From NCBI GenBank assembly GCA_001584585.1, contig LSYV01000071.1, positions 301,561 through 365,560 of the forward strand: a stretch of 64,000 nt of DNA, in the 5' to 3' direction. The notes under the pieces were generated by a model. That model was given only the letters and a program-made list of their open reading frames with translations, did not search any database and was not told the DNA's origin. This DNA is from Gonium pectorale. Its lineage: Eukaryota; Chlorophyta; Chlorophyceae; Chlamydomonadales; Volvocaceae. Position 1 is the stretch's first letter. Each line of letters begins with the position of its first letter. Both the position numbers and the translations under genes were made by a program. Shown one piece after another: positions 56,173-64,000 of the stretch.

Positions 56173-58239
56173 CTACCAGTTCCCACGACGCGGTGGGGCT
56201 TGCATGGGAAAGCCTCCCCCCATACCTCGCCCCCTCCCATAGCCGCCGTACGGCGCGCCTTCCCCCATCATCTCGTCATCTCGCCACCCGCCGCCTGAGG
56301 AGCGCCCCGGGAACGGCATGTTCCCGCGCACAAGTGGCGGCCCTAGCCCGTGGTGCGGATGCATGACGCCCGGCCCTACAAACGACGGCCCAGGCCCCGG
56401 GCCCATCCAGACGCCCATGCCGCGGCCGCCTGGCCCATGCCGCATGGCTTGCTGTGCCATGTGCCCCGGCCCCGCGCCAGGCATGCCCGTGCCTGCCAGG
56501 GGCATCGCCGGCTGCGGCTGCGGGTGCTGCGGATGCTGCGGATGCTGAGACAGGGCTGGCCGCGCGTCCGCAAACATGCCTCCTCCGAAGGCGCGGCGGT
56601 TGGGGTCACTGTATGGGGTGGGCGCTGCAGGTACCGGTACCGGTCCAGGGCCGGGCGGGTGTCCAAGGACGCGGCCAGGAGGCCCCGCACCAGGAGCCGG
56701 CACAGCACCGCGAGCCATGCCGGGGACACCAGCCGCAGCTGCACCGCGGCCGGCTCCGTGCCCGGCAGCCGTGCCGTCCTCGTCCTCCCGTATCTCCCCC
56801 TCGTCCTCGTCGTCTTGGCTCGGCCGGGACCAGCGGCTGCTGCCCGCGGGCCCGCCAGGCGCCCCGGCAGCCGCGGCCTGTGGTCTCGCACCGCCGGCCG
56901 GGGCATCCGAGGCGGCTGCTCCAGCGGGGATGCCTTGCGGACCCGCGGCTGGTAGGGCGGTCAACGGCAACACGTGCACAGCGGTTGTGGGCAATGCGCC
57001 GGCGGGCAGCGCGCCCTCGTCTCGGAAGCTGGGCGCGATGGCGGCCGCAGCGGTGGCAGGAGGCGCCTGCGGTCCCGGCGGCAGGGTCGTCATGCTGGAC
57101 ATGCGGGCCGGCCCCACCCAGTGCTGCGGCGGCTGCACAAGCTGCGGCGGAGGGCTGAGAGGAGACTGCAGCATGTCGGCAGGTGCGCAGGGCCCGCCCG
57201 GGGTGGGCGTGATGATGCTCGGCCGGCGCTGTAGGCCCTCCGCCTGCAATACCTGCAGAGAGAATGAAAGAGCACATGGTGCGTCTATAAGATGGAGTCC
57301 GATGCGGCGCGGCAAAGCGAACTTCGCGGTCAGCTGCTGCTGTTCATAGTCTGCAGCTGCACGCCGAAGCCCCAAAACCTGGTCGTGAGGCCCATTGGAC
57401 CCTAGGAGGAGGTAAGGCAAAGGACAGAGTGTGCGCGTGTACTACCTGGGCTACACAGCACATAGTATTTTTGCGTATGGTTTGAACTGCATCTTGGACG
57501 ACCCTGCCCCTGCCCCTGCCCTGCGCCAGCACGCTCCACCCTCACCCCCCGAGCCTTGCCTCCACACGCGCTCACCTGCTTCAGCTGTCCAACCAGTCGG
57601 TGCTTCTCCTGCTCCACAGCCTCCAGCCGTGTCTTGAGCTCCTCAATCTGCTGGGTCCCGGCCGCGTGCTTGGCCTCCAGCTCCAACTTTTTTCTGCATC
57701 TTGGTGTCTCTGTCGGACTCCAGCTGCGCGCGCGCGGCGGCCTTCACGGCCTGTCGCCGCTCCTTGCGCCGCTGCGTGCGAGCAGCCAACCTGGCGGCCG
57801 CCGCAGCTGCGGCGGCGGCCGCATCCGCACCGGCGAGGGCACCTGCTGCGGGGCCGGACTGCGAAGTCTTATGCTTCTCAGTAGTACCTGCGCAAGCCGG
57901 GGCTTGCTCCACTGGAGCGTCGACGGCCATGGGATCCGCGCGGGGCCCCCTGTTCACAGTCTCGGCCGCTGCTGCTGCCGCCGCCGCTGCCGCCGCCGCT
58001 GCTGACGCCGCCGCCGCTGCTTCAGCCTCTGCGGCAGCGGCCTCCTCTGCGGCGGCGATAGCAGCAGCAGCCGCTGCGGCGGCCGCCTCCCTTGCCTCCT
58101 GTTGGACGCAGTCCAGTGCCTTGCGGCGGGCCTTCAGCGCCCTCACAAACGTCCCCGTGCTGATAGGGTCATCCGTGGGGGGCTGCCATACTCGCAGGTG
58201 TGACCCCGCGGCCTCTCCCCTACTTGTCCCACTCCGCAT
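56173..58239 (-). CDS. Pro/Gly-rich coiled-coil protein with a 1-nt frame break, function unknown
   Basis: Coding blocks: 58239-57576 and, after an intron, 57252-56173. From the ATG at 58239 the protein has WQPPTDDPISTGTFVRALKA, a long poly-Ala/Glu helix, a basic segment (LAARTQRRKERRQ) and a coiled coil (LESDRDTKMQKK then LELEAKHAAGTQQIEELKTR and LEAVEQEKHRLVGQLKQ). The two halves of the coiled coil are in different frames, joined at a run of six A (minus strand; 57693-57688). Removing one A makes the first block 663 nt and brings everything, including exon 57252-56173, into one 580-codon frame. The second exon is Pro/Gly/Met-rich, with an acidic patch (DDEDEGEIREDEDG) and an RG-rich end (GGYGRGRGMGGG). 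I do not recognise the family; an RNA-related role would be a guess from composition. Confidence 0.6.
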
Positions 58240-58578
58240 GACACGAACAGGCAGCTACAGCGAGGGAGGGGAGCTATACCGCGGCCATGGACTCAGCTCT
58301 GCCTCAGGTATTCGGATAGCACGAGTCTTGCACCAACTATCTGGAAGACCCTGTTCCTATATGCATAGGCATCATGCGGATGGATAACGCGGCACCGCGA
58401 TAACTGGGCGGAAGGAGGGAATAGGCACGCGGATGAAAGCTGTATATAGTGGTCATTTAGTGCCGGCCTGTCGCACGGACCTCCTTCACGGGGCGGTTTG
58501 CCTACGGCCATTCCGTTGCAGGATGTTTTCGACGGAGGAGGGAACCAGGTGACAGTATTATTTACGTGATAGTGCGCC
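58240..58578. promoter_or_regulatory. Divergent 5' region of the Pro/Gly-rich gene and the PRKRIP1-like gene
   Basis: 339 bp between the two inferred starts; fourth head-to-head pair in the window. Confidence 0.45.
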
Positions 58579-59517
58579 ATGGGAGAAATCGTGCCCGTTT
58601 CACAGCAGGAGGGCGCCAACAGTCAGGCTTTGACGCTTCTAGGCCCCGCACCCCTTTCCCAACAAGATTACGAGAAGCGCATCAAAGATGTAGGTGTAGG
58701 TGCAGCCCTGATGTCTGTGACCGCTTGGTGACACTTGGCACCAACCCAGGCGCAAGAGCTGGAGGACAAGCTCAAGTACATCCAGGAGACTGTCCCCACG
58801 AAGGTGTATAACGTGTCCAGTAGCAGCGCAGGAGCGGGGAGCGGGGACTTTCACCAGTACCGGATAGTAAGTACCCGGGGTTAGTGGCAGAGTGTTCAGC
58901 CAGACGGGTGGAGAGGTTCAGCGCCAAACTGGTGCCTGGGAACTGGAAGGCTCGGGGCTGGGCGGCTCGGACGACGGCGTTCGGGGCTGGGCGGGCCGGG
59001 AGGCGATGGCTCGGGCACGTCCCCAATTGTGCACTAGTAGGATCAGTACCGGTGCTCCGGCCCTTGTCCCAGGTTCGAAGAGCTGAACAAGACCGCGTGC
59101 GGAAAATGGAGGCTGACTGGGCGAAGAAGCAGGTGGAAGACGAATTCAAGGTACGAGCTCCCTGGGACGGCTGCTTGCTCAACGCGAAGTGCCTCCCTTG
59201 GTAGCGCGCTGCTGTGATGTGGGCTGGCAGGGTCTGCGCCGTGCTCACACGCCTTCCTAGCCCCATGGCTTGTGCGCCCTGTAAACCCACCATTGCTGGC
59301 CCTGCTGCTGTGCACCTCTCCGGTGCAGCGCAAGCTTGAGGAGGCGAACAAGCTGGCGGAGGAGCGCACCGCTAAGAAGCGGCTCAAGCGGCAGAAGAAG
59401 AGGCAGCAGAAGAAGAAGCAGAAAAAACCGGAGGCTGATGGACCAGGCTCAGCAGCCGACAAAGGGGAAGAGTCTGACGGCAGCGGGAGTGACGAGGGAC
59501 AGCCCGCCCTTGACTAA
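58579..59517 (+). CDS. PRKRIP1-type spliceosomal protein (DUF1168)
   Basis: Homologue of human PRKR-interacting protein 1, a nuclear protein seen in catalytic spliceosome (C complex) structures. Four exons: 58579-58689, 58750-58866, 59073-59150, 59329-59517; 495 nt, 164 aa, phases consistent, close to the family length. The diagnostic block is SSSAGAGSGDFHQYRIVRRA (residues 57-79 region), nearly identical to the animal SSAGAGSGEFHVYR. It is followed by a long Lys/Arg/Glu single helix (MEADWAKKQVEDEF, then RKLEEANKLAEERTAKKRLK) and a Lys-run nuclear-localisation-like KKRQQKKKQKK, ending in an acidic Ser-rich tail. The start ATG is preceded by no upstream in-frame Met of interest. Assignment is firm; the role in splicing is from the family. 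Confidence 0.92.
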
Positions 59518-59566
59518 CGCCCACGGACAGGCTAGTAAGGGCGTCAGAGCAGTGAAGATGGCTGGA

Positions 59567-59631
59567 GTGAAAAAAAAGAGAATCAGAAACGGGGAAAGCA
59601 GCCTCTACGGACATACACCACTGGTGTGATG
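59567..59631 (-). repeat. Dispersed short repeat, copy E (inverted)
   Basis: On the minus strand reads GTATGTCCGTAGAGGCTGCT then TTCCCCGTTTCTG and a T run ending TTTCAC; near-identical to copy A. Lies just 50 bp past the PRKRIP1-like stop. Confidence 0.75.
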
Positions 59632-59930
59632 TTTCCAGTAGGGGGCCGAGTACAGGGCATGGCGGGCGAGGTATACGAGCAGACGGGCCCTCGGAGTGGA
59701 TCCGGCTAGTAGGATTGTGTTAATTCAATTGTCTTAGGGATCATCGTCAAGGAACTGGCAGAGTCCCTTCATTGAGCCAATAGCCAGTGCGCTGTCATGT
59801 TTCTGGTGTTTGCTTCCAGTGCTTCGTTTTGAGCCGAAGACTGGGTTATGGCTGTGGCAGGCGTTTGCCTCTGCCTTTCGTGCGCGTGCCTGGCGTCTCA
59901 CCCCTAGGTGGGGCTGGGAAGTGGAGGATG

Positions 59931-60314
59931 ACTGGTGTGCTGGACCGAGGTGGGGATCGGGGTGACACAAGCACATAAATGCTCATTTGAAATCCATGTG
60001 CAAAGCAGAACGCTGTGAGGGTAGGATGTGCCTGCGCGTGGATGGCGCGTGTTTAGAGTCGTGGACCCACGGGCCATCGACTACGGGGACCCGGGGGGCG
60101 GTTCCTAGTTAGCTTTCATTCTTGGTCTGCCGCCTTGTCCTGTCGCCTTAGTTTGTGGGGGTTGACGGGTTGGTCACGTCGGAGCACGGACATTGTGTTG
60201 GACTACCAAATTGGAGCTATCCATTTGGTGCTTTATGCTGATGGGATATAGTACGCGTTGCGAGGAATTGTAGTTGTGGATCGCGTGGGCGTCTTATAGG
60301 GAACTGCGAAATTG
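59931..60314 (+). repeat. Direct repeat, left copy (384 bp)
   Basis: From ACTGGTGTGCTGGACCGAGG to GGGAACTGCGAAATTG. Matches 62381-62781 almost base for base, apart from a 17-bp difference near the middle (around 60185) and one or two substitutions. Confidence 0.9.
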
Positions 60315-60322
60315 CCGTACCC

Positions 60323-60382
60323 CGTCGCCACCGCCAGCACGAAGGCGGTTACGGCTAGCAGTCATGCCGCCCCTGCTGCTGT
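60323..60382 (+). repeat. 60-bp fragment duplicated from the broken gene
   Basis: Identical to 61280-61339, which is coding sequence (minus strand) of the broken gene. It follows the left direct repeat after 8 bp. Confidence 0.85.
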
Positions 60383-60555
60383 TATCTACGGATTTCCAAC
60401 TCTTACATGTACATGTGCATTTGAGAAAGAAAAAACTGCCCGCGGGGTCGAACCCCATGGTAAGGTAAAGGTGGTGTTGAAAAACACCGGACCCCCAATC
60501 TAAGGCCTTGGGACGGCCACCCTGTTTTGAGGACAGGGTACCTCTCCGGTTGTAT

Positions 60556-60729
60556 CGCCCCCTGGCGCGAGTGCTCCGCGTGAAGCCCGGAGCCGTCTCC
60601 CAAGGGTTATGCCCGCCCCCTGGCGCGAGTGCTCCGCGTGAAGCCCGGAGCCGTCTCCCAAGGGTTATGCCCGCCCCCTGGCGCGAGTGCTCCGCGTGAA
60701 GCCCGGAGCCGTCTCCGAAGGGTTATGCC
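60556..60729 (+). repeat. 58-bp tandem repeat, three units
   Basis: Three head-to-tail units of 58 bp, differing by about one base (unit 3 has CTCCGAAGG for CTCCCAAGG). Each contains an internal hairpin (GCTCCG...CGGAGC). Directly upstream are two further hairpins at 60473-60488 (GGTGTTGAAAAACACC) and 60519-60539 (ACCCTG...CAGGGT). Confidence 0.9.
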
Positions 60730-60830
60730 CCAGCCTCAGTCCGCGGACGCTTGGGGCTGGGCTCCAAGAGCAGCTCCGCGTAGGCTGCAGACAGAAATAG
60801 TTGCGACATTGTTGCGAGTACTGCTCTTCG

Positions 60831-62318
60831 TTACGCGGTCACAGCCACCCCACACAGCGCCCCCGCCCCGTACACGTGCAGGCGCCGTTGGATCGTTGAA
60901 GCGCAGGGAGGGAGCGCCGACCATCGACCCCGACGATGCGCCTCACCGTCATCGCCCTCGCCGTCGTCGTCATCGTAGCCATCGAGGACCGCGTAGCCGT
61001 CGTCATCGTAGCCAACGTCGTCATCGTAGCCGTCGCCCTCGACTGGCGTGCCGCTGGGGACAATGGCCTCGAATCCGCGTTTGGGGTGAGCGACAAAAAA
61101 CCGCGTGCTGAAACGCATGAGTTCTTGGAATCTGCACACCCCCACGTTGACTCCGGACTCGCCCGTCCCAATCTTCGCCTGAAGCTCCTTCTGCAGCTTC
61201 CCCGCCGACATCACCCCCTCCCGCTCCTTGAGAAGCTGCCAGGCTGCCTGCAGCAGCGGCTCTGCCGGCTCACTGACGCCGTCGCCACCGCCAGCACGAA
61301 GGCGGTTACGGCTAGCAGTCATGCCGCCCCTGCTGCTGTACGCCAGATGGGCCGCCATGCGATCTGGGTCGGCGTTGAGGAGCCTCGCCCGTGCCGGCCC
61401 GGCCGCCCGGCCGCCCGCCGTGCCGCGTAGCTGGCAGATGCCGTACTTTGAGTGCTGGAGGCAGCACTCGCCGTACTCCGACCACCGAACGAACGTGAGG
61501 TACAAGTAGAACGACTGGAGAACCGTGGCGGCGAACAGCTGCGCGCAGACCGCCTGCTTGCCGACCGTCTTGCGGAACCGCCCAGCCTCCGGGAACTTCT
61601 TGTCGAAGGCGGCGTTGTAGTCCGCTGCTCGGCTGAGGGTCGTGGAACAAGAAGCTGATGTACTCCGCCAGGTCCACCTCCACTTCCCTCACGACTGTCC
61701 ACTTCTCCTGCGGCCGCCCGAACAAGAATGTACATAGAAAAAGCTCAAGGGGAAATGAGGGGAGCAACCGGCGGATAGAAACCTGCAGACCTACATCCAC
61801 AGAAACATGGGTTACACCCGCCCGCGTTCCCCTTTCGCCCAAAACTCACGCACCTTCAGCTCCTTCCAGTCCTCCTCGGAGCCATAAGCGGTTCGGCGCA
61901 CCCAGCGCTCCACCTCCATATTGGCCCTTCCCGCGGCGAAGTTGAAGTCCTTAGGCCCCAGCTTGAACTCCATGCGGTGGTCGCCGACGTACTGCCCCAC
62001 GCGGTCCTCTTTGGGCATGGGCACGTACCCGGTGTCAATCTGGCGATATGGGACACAGGAGGGAGGGGGGAGGAATATCATTCCATAGTCGCATACGCAG
62101 CCCACTCTTGCACCAATCTTGCACCCGGGGAGTACCTGCTTGAGCGATGCGAACACCAGCTTCTTGACGTGGGGGCCGAAACCATTCAGGATGGCGGACA
62201 CGGCCTCGCCGTGGGGGTCAGTCTTGTTGAAGGTATCCCAAAGCAGGTCTCTGGGCCACGTCTCCCGTTCAGCCCGCTCCTGCACATGGTCGTCCACCAG
62301 TCGTTCCGCGCGACCTGA
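60831..62318 (-). pseudogene. Broken multi-exon gene between direct repeats, function unknown
   Basis: Minus-strand exons with good splice sites: from an acceptor near 62318 (RAERLVDDHVQER, LLWDTFNKTDPHGEAVSAIL) to the donor at about 62133; next exon IDTGYVPMPKEDRVGQY to WKELK (donor about 61853); next exon from about 61709 (EKWTVVREVEVDLAEYISFL). After FHDPQPS near 61637 the frame is lost: the following sequence continues sensibly (AADYNAAFDKKFPEAGRFRK) only in another frame, through SYLYLT-like and MRFSTRFFVAHPKRGF blocks to a DDD/GYDDD acidic repeat and stop at 60831. There is no start: the 5' part is missing where the right direct repeat begins. I know no family for it. It could be a cargo or gag-like gene of a transposable unit, or a truncated duplicate of a host gene. 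Confidence 0.5.
61280..61339 (+). repeat. 60-bp segment, source copy within the broken gene
   Basis: Same sequence as 60323-60382; on the minus strand it encodes GGMTASRNRLRAGGGDG. Confidence 0.85.
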
Positions 62319-62380
62319 GGATGAAACGGGTGCCGCAGGTTGGCTATGGTGGATGGTAGCGGAATCTACCCACGTCGACT

Positions 62381-62781
62381 ACTGGTGTGCTGGACCGAGG
62401 TGGGGATCGGGGTGACACAAGCACATAAATGCTCATTTGAAATCCATGTGCAAAGCAGAACGCTGTGAGGGTAGGATGTGCCTGCGCGTGGATGGCGCGT
62501 GTTTAGAGTCATGGACCCACGGGCCATCGACTACGGGGACCCGGGGGGCGGTTCCTAGTTAGCTTTCATTCTTGGTCTGCCGCCTTGTCCTGTCGCCTTA
62601 GTTTGTGGGGGTTGACGGGTTGGTCACGTCGGAGAGCGCCGACGGCATCAACACGGACTTTGTGTTGGACTACCAAATTGGAGCTATCCATTTGGTGCTT
62701 TATGCTGATGGGATATAGTACGCGTTGCGAGGAATTGTAGTTGTGGATCGCGTGGGCGTCTTATAGGGAACTGCGAAATTG
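62381..62781 (+). repeat. Direct repeat, right copy (401 bp)
   Basis: Second copy of the 59931-60314 repeat, with 17 extra bases around 62635. The 2.07 kb between the copies hold a broken gene and smaller repeats. The ends are not TG...CA and I see no target-site duplication. Confidence 0.9.
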
Positions 62782-63424
62782 GGGAAATTGTACGGAAGAC
62801 AGATCGCGCAAGTGGAGAGTCCGAGTCTGCGAAGCAGACATATGCATCGCACTTAGAGGAACATTCCTCGTAGCAGCTCAAATCTAGGAACGGCACAACT
62901 GGGCAACCCCTTCAGACTGGCAGCGCACAGCTGAAAGTTATGCATAGGGGCCTGGGCTGCCCATTGGCAGCCCAATCCGGCTTGAGGTGTCGCCTGCTCC
63001 ACGCTCAGCAGGTAGCGACGCTAGTGTAATGCTCCTTTCCTGTCGCCCGAGCGATGCGGATGCCAGCAACGTTGCGTTGGAACGCTCCGAACATAGGTCT
63101 GGTGCCCACATGCGGCGCACGGTCCACGCTTGGGCCAAGCTCAGGCAACGACGGTGGTCGCCGCCCCAGCCCTAGCCCAAGGTAAAGGGTGCTGGGCTAG
63201 TGTACATGATGCCCTTGACAGTGCTGACGCTGCGAGTGAACCCTCAGGGTTGCCGGGCAGCGTTCGCTCATTGGAACCGGATGAAGCGGCGGAGAGCCAC
63301 GCGCCTGCGCGTTGCCATCATTCCATAACGCCTCGTAAGTGCGCACATTTTGCTGCCCGCGTAGCGTGCGTTACGAGGGTTAGCTCACCGCTGGACTCCC
63401 CAACCCGTACCAGTTCCGGTGTCG
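62782..63424. other. Intergenic DNA near the right edge
   Basis: No recognised coding exon or repeat. A short open frame at 63130-63435 overlaps the start of the next frame in a different phase and could be an upstream exon, but nothing supports it. Confidence 0.35.
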
Positions 63425-64000
63425 ATGCTGCCTGAGCTGGTTGTCGACGGCTGCGTGTCAGCGACCGCTGACACCAGTGGAGTGAAGGGGCACGAACGCT
63501 GCAGCCGCGGTGGCACCGCATCCATGCACAGCCGGGGGCACGGGCACCCCCTCACGCACCTCGAGCCGGAGCACGTCACAGGAGAGGACGCATTCATGCG
63601 ACCGCCGGCTTGCAGCATATCAAATAGCGGCGAGGCGAGCACGAGTGCCTCTGGTGAGGCGTCTCCGCCCCGGAGCAGGCGGCGGCAAAAGATTAGCAGG
63701 CAGGGGAAAGCAGCAGGCAGGGGCAGCCCGATTCAGAGCAGGAGCTTAAGCAGCAGCACTAGCGACAGCAACAGGACAGTAACGAAGTGTGGCGTGGAGA
63801 CGCCAGGCACCTCAGGTGCTCCCGCTTGTACCAACAGCAACTACGACTACAGCGCCACCAGTCGTGGCAACGCTCTTAGCGCCAGTTCAGGCAGCAGCAG
63901 TAGCAATCATCCGGCGCCGGATACCGGCGCAGTCTCATGTGCGCCAACACCCGCCGGCACCAGCACCCCCCCCGCGGAGGGCGGCAGCGTTCGCAAAGCG
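63425..64000 (+). CDS. Ser/Gly-rich frame running off the right edge
   Basis: An ATG at 63425 opens a frame of 192 codons with no stop before the window ends. Composition is Ser/Thr/Gly/Pro-rich with basic clusters (SPPRSRRRQKISRQGK) and Ser runs (SLSSSTSDSN, SASSGSSSSN), similar to the low-complexity parts of other proteins here. No domain is recognised; it may be the first exon of a larger gene or only an open low-complexity stretch. Confidence 0.4.
   Translation, partial: MLPELVVDGCVSATADTSGVKGHERCSRGGTASMHSRGHGHPLTHLEPEHVTGEDAFMRPPACSISNSGEASTSASGEASPPRSRRRQKISRQGKAAGRGSPIQSRSLSSSTSDSNRTVTKCGVETPGTSGAPACTNSNYDYSATSRGNALSASSGSSSSNHPAPDTGAVSCAPTPAGTSTPPAEGGSVRKA

Noticed and set aside
55641..56366. 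241-codon plus-strand frame next to TPT1
   Set aside because: Basic, motif-free sequence overlapping the end of the Pro/Gly-rich exon on the other strand; no splice or domain support.
56173..57420. Plus-strand open frames opposite the Pro/Gly-rich exon
   Set aside because: They are the complement of a low-complexity coding exon whose minus-strand frame has splice-site and phase support.
60440..60460. GGGGTCGAACCCC resembling a tRNA T-arm
   Set aside because: No matching acceptor, D or anticodon arms could be placed around it.
59931..62781. Canonical LTR retrotransposon
   Set aside because: Repeat ends are not TG...CA, no target-site duplication is seen and no reverse transcriptase, integrase or protease motif lies between the repeats.
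1..64000. CRISPR arrays, prophage, bacterial operons or biosynthetic clusters
   Set aside because: The gene structure is spliced eukaryotic nuclear DNA and no regularly spaced repeats with unique spacers were seen.

Overview
The window is nuclear DNA of a unicellular green alga, most likely Chlamydomonas or a close volvocalean relative. It is GC-rich. Genes are split into many short exons with GT-AG (occasionally GC-AG) introns, proteins carry long Ala/Gly/Pro/Ser-rich inserts, the TGTAA poly(A) signal recurs downstream of stops, and the recognisable proteins are plant-type (plastid sigma factor, IBR5-like phosphatase, PLIP/PGD1-type plastid lipase, PyrP2-type HAD protein). All gene models are my manual splicing from open frames, consensus splice sites and phase matching; none was checked against RNA or a database.

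Layout from left to right: (-) prolyl aminopeptidase-like hydrolase, cut by the left edge, head to head with (+) glycine-cleavage T-protein GCST; a gene-poor stretch of about 5.9 kb; (+) plastid sigma factor RPOD; (+) IQ-motif protein; (+) mitoribosomal mL46, convergent with (-) mitoribosomal uL5m; (+) SLF2/CANIN-type Smc5/6 factor, head to head with uL5m; (+) large class-3 plastid lipase; a gene-poor 3.9 kb; (-) a second, divergent sigma-70-family gene, head to head with (+) an IBR5-like dual-specificity phosphatase; (+) PyrP2-like HAD protein; (-) tRNA 2'-phosphotransferase TPT1/KptA; (-) a Pro/Gly-rich coiled-coil protein with a 1-nt frame break; (+) PRKRIP1-type spliceosomal protein; a repeat-rich 2.9-kb unit with about 390-bp direct repeats around a broken gene; and a Ser-rich frame running off the right edge.

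The genes are mostly housekeeping and organelle-directed: one-carbon/glycine metabolism, plastid transcription, mitochondrial translation, plastid lipid turnover, tRNA repair and mRNA splicing. There is no operon logic, but four divergent pairs share 5' regions of about 225-340 bp.

The points most worth attention are the second sigma-like gene with an aberrant region 4 and an unresolved exon junction, a five-copy dispersed short repeat family, the direct-repeat-flanked broken gene with its hairpin-rich 58-bp tandem array, and a HAD protein lacking canonical catalytic residues.
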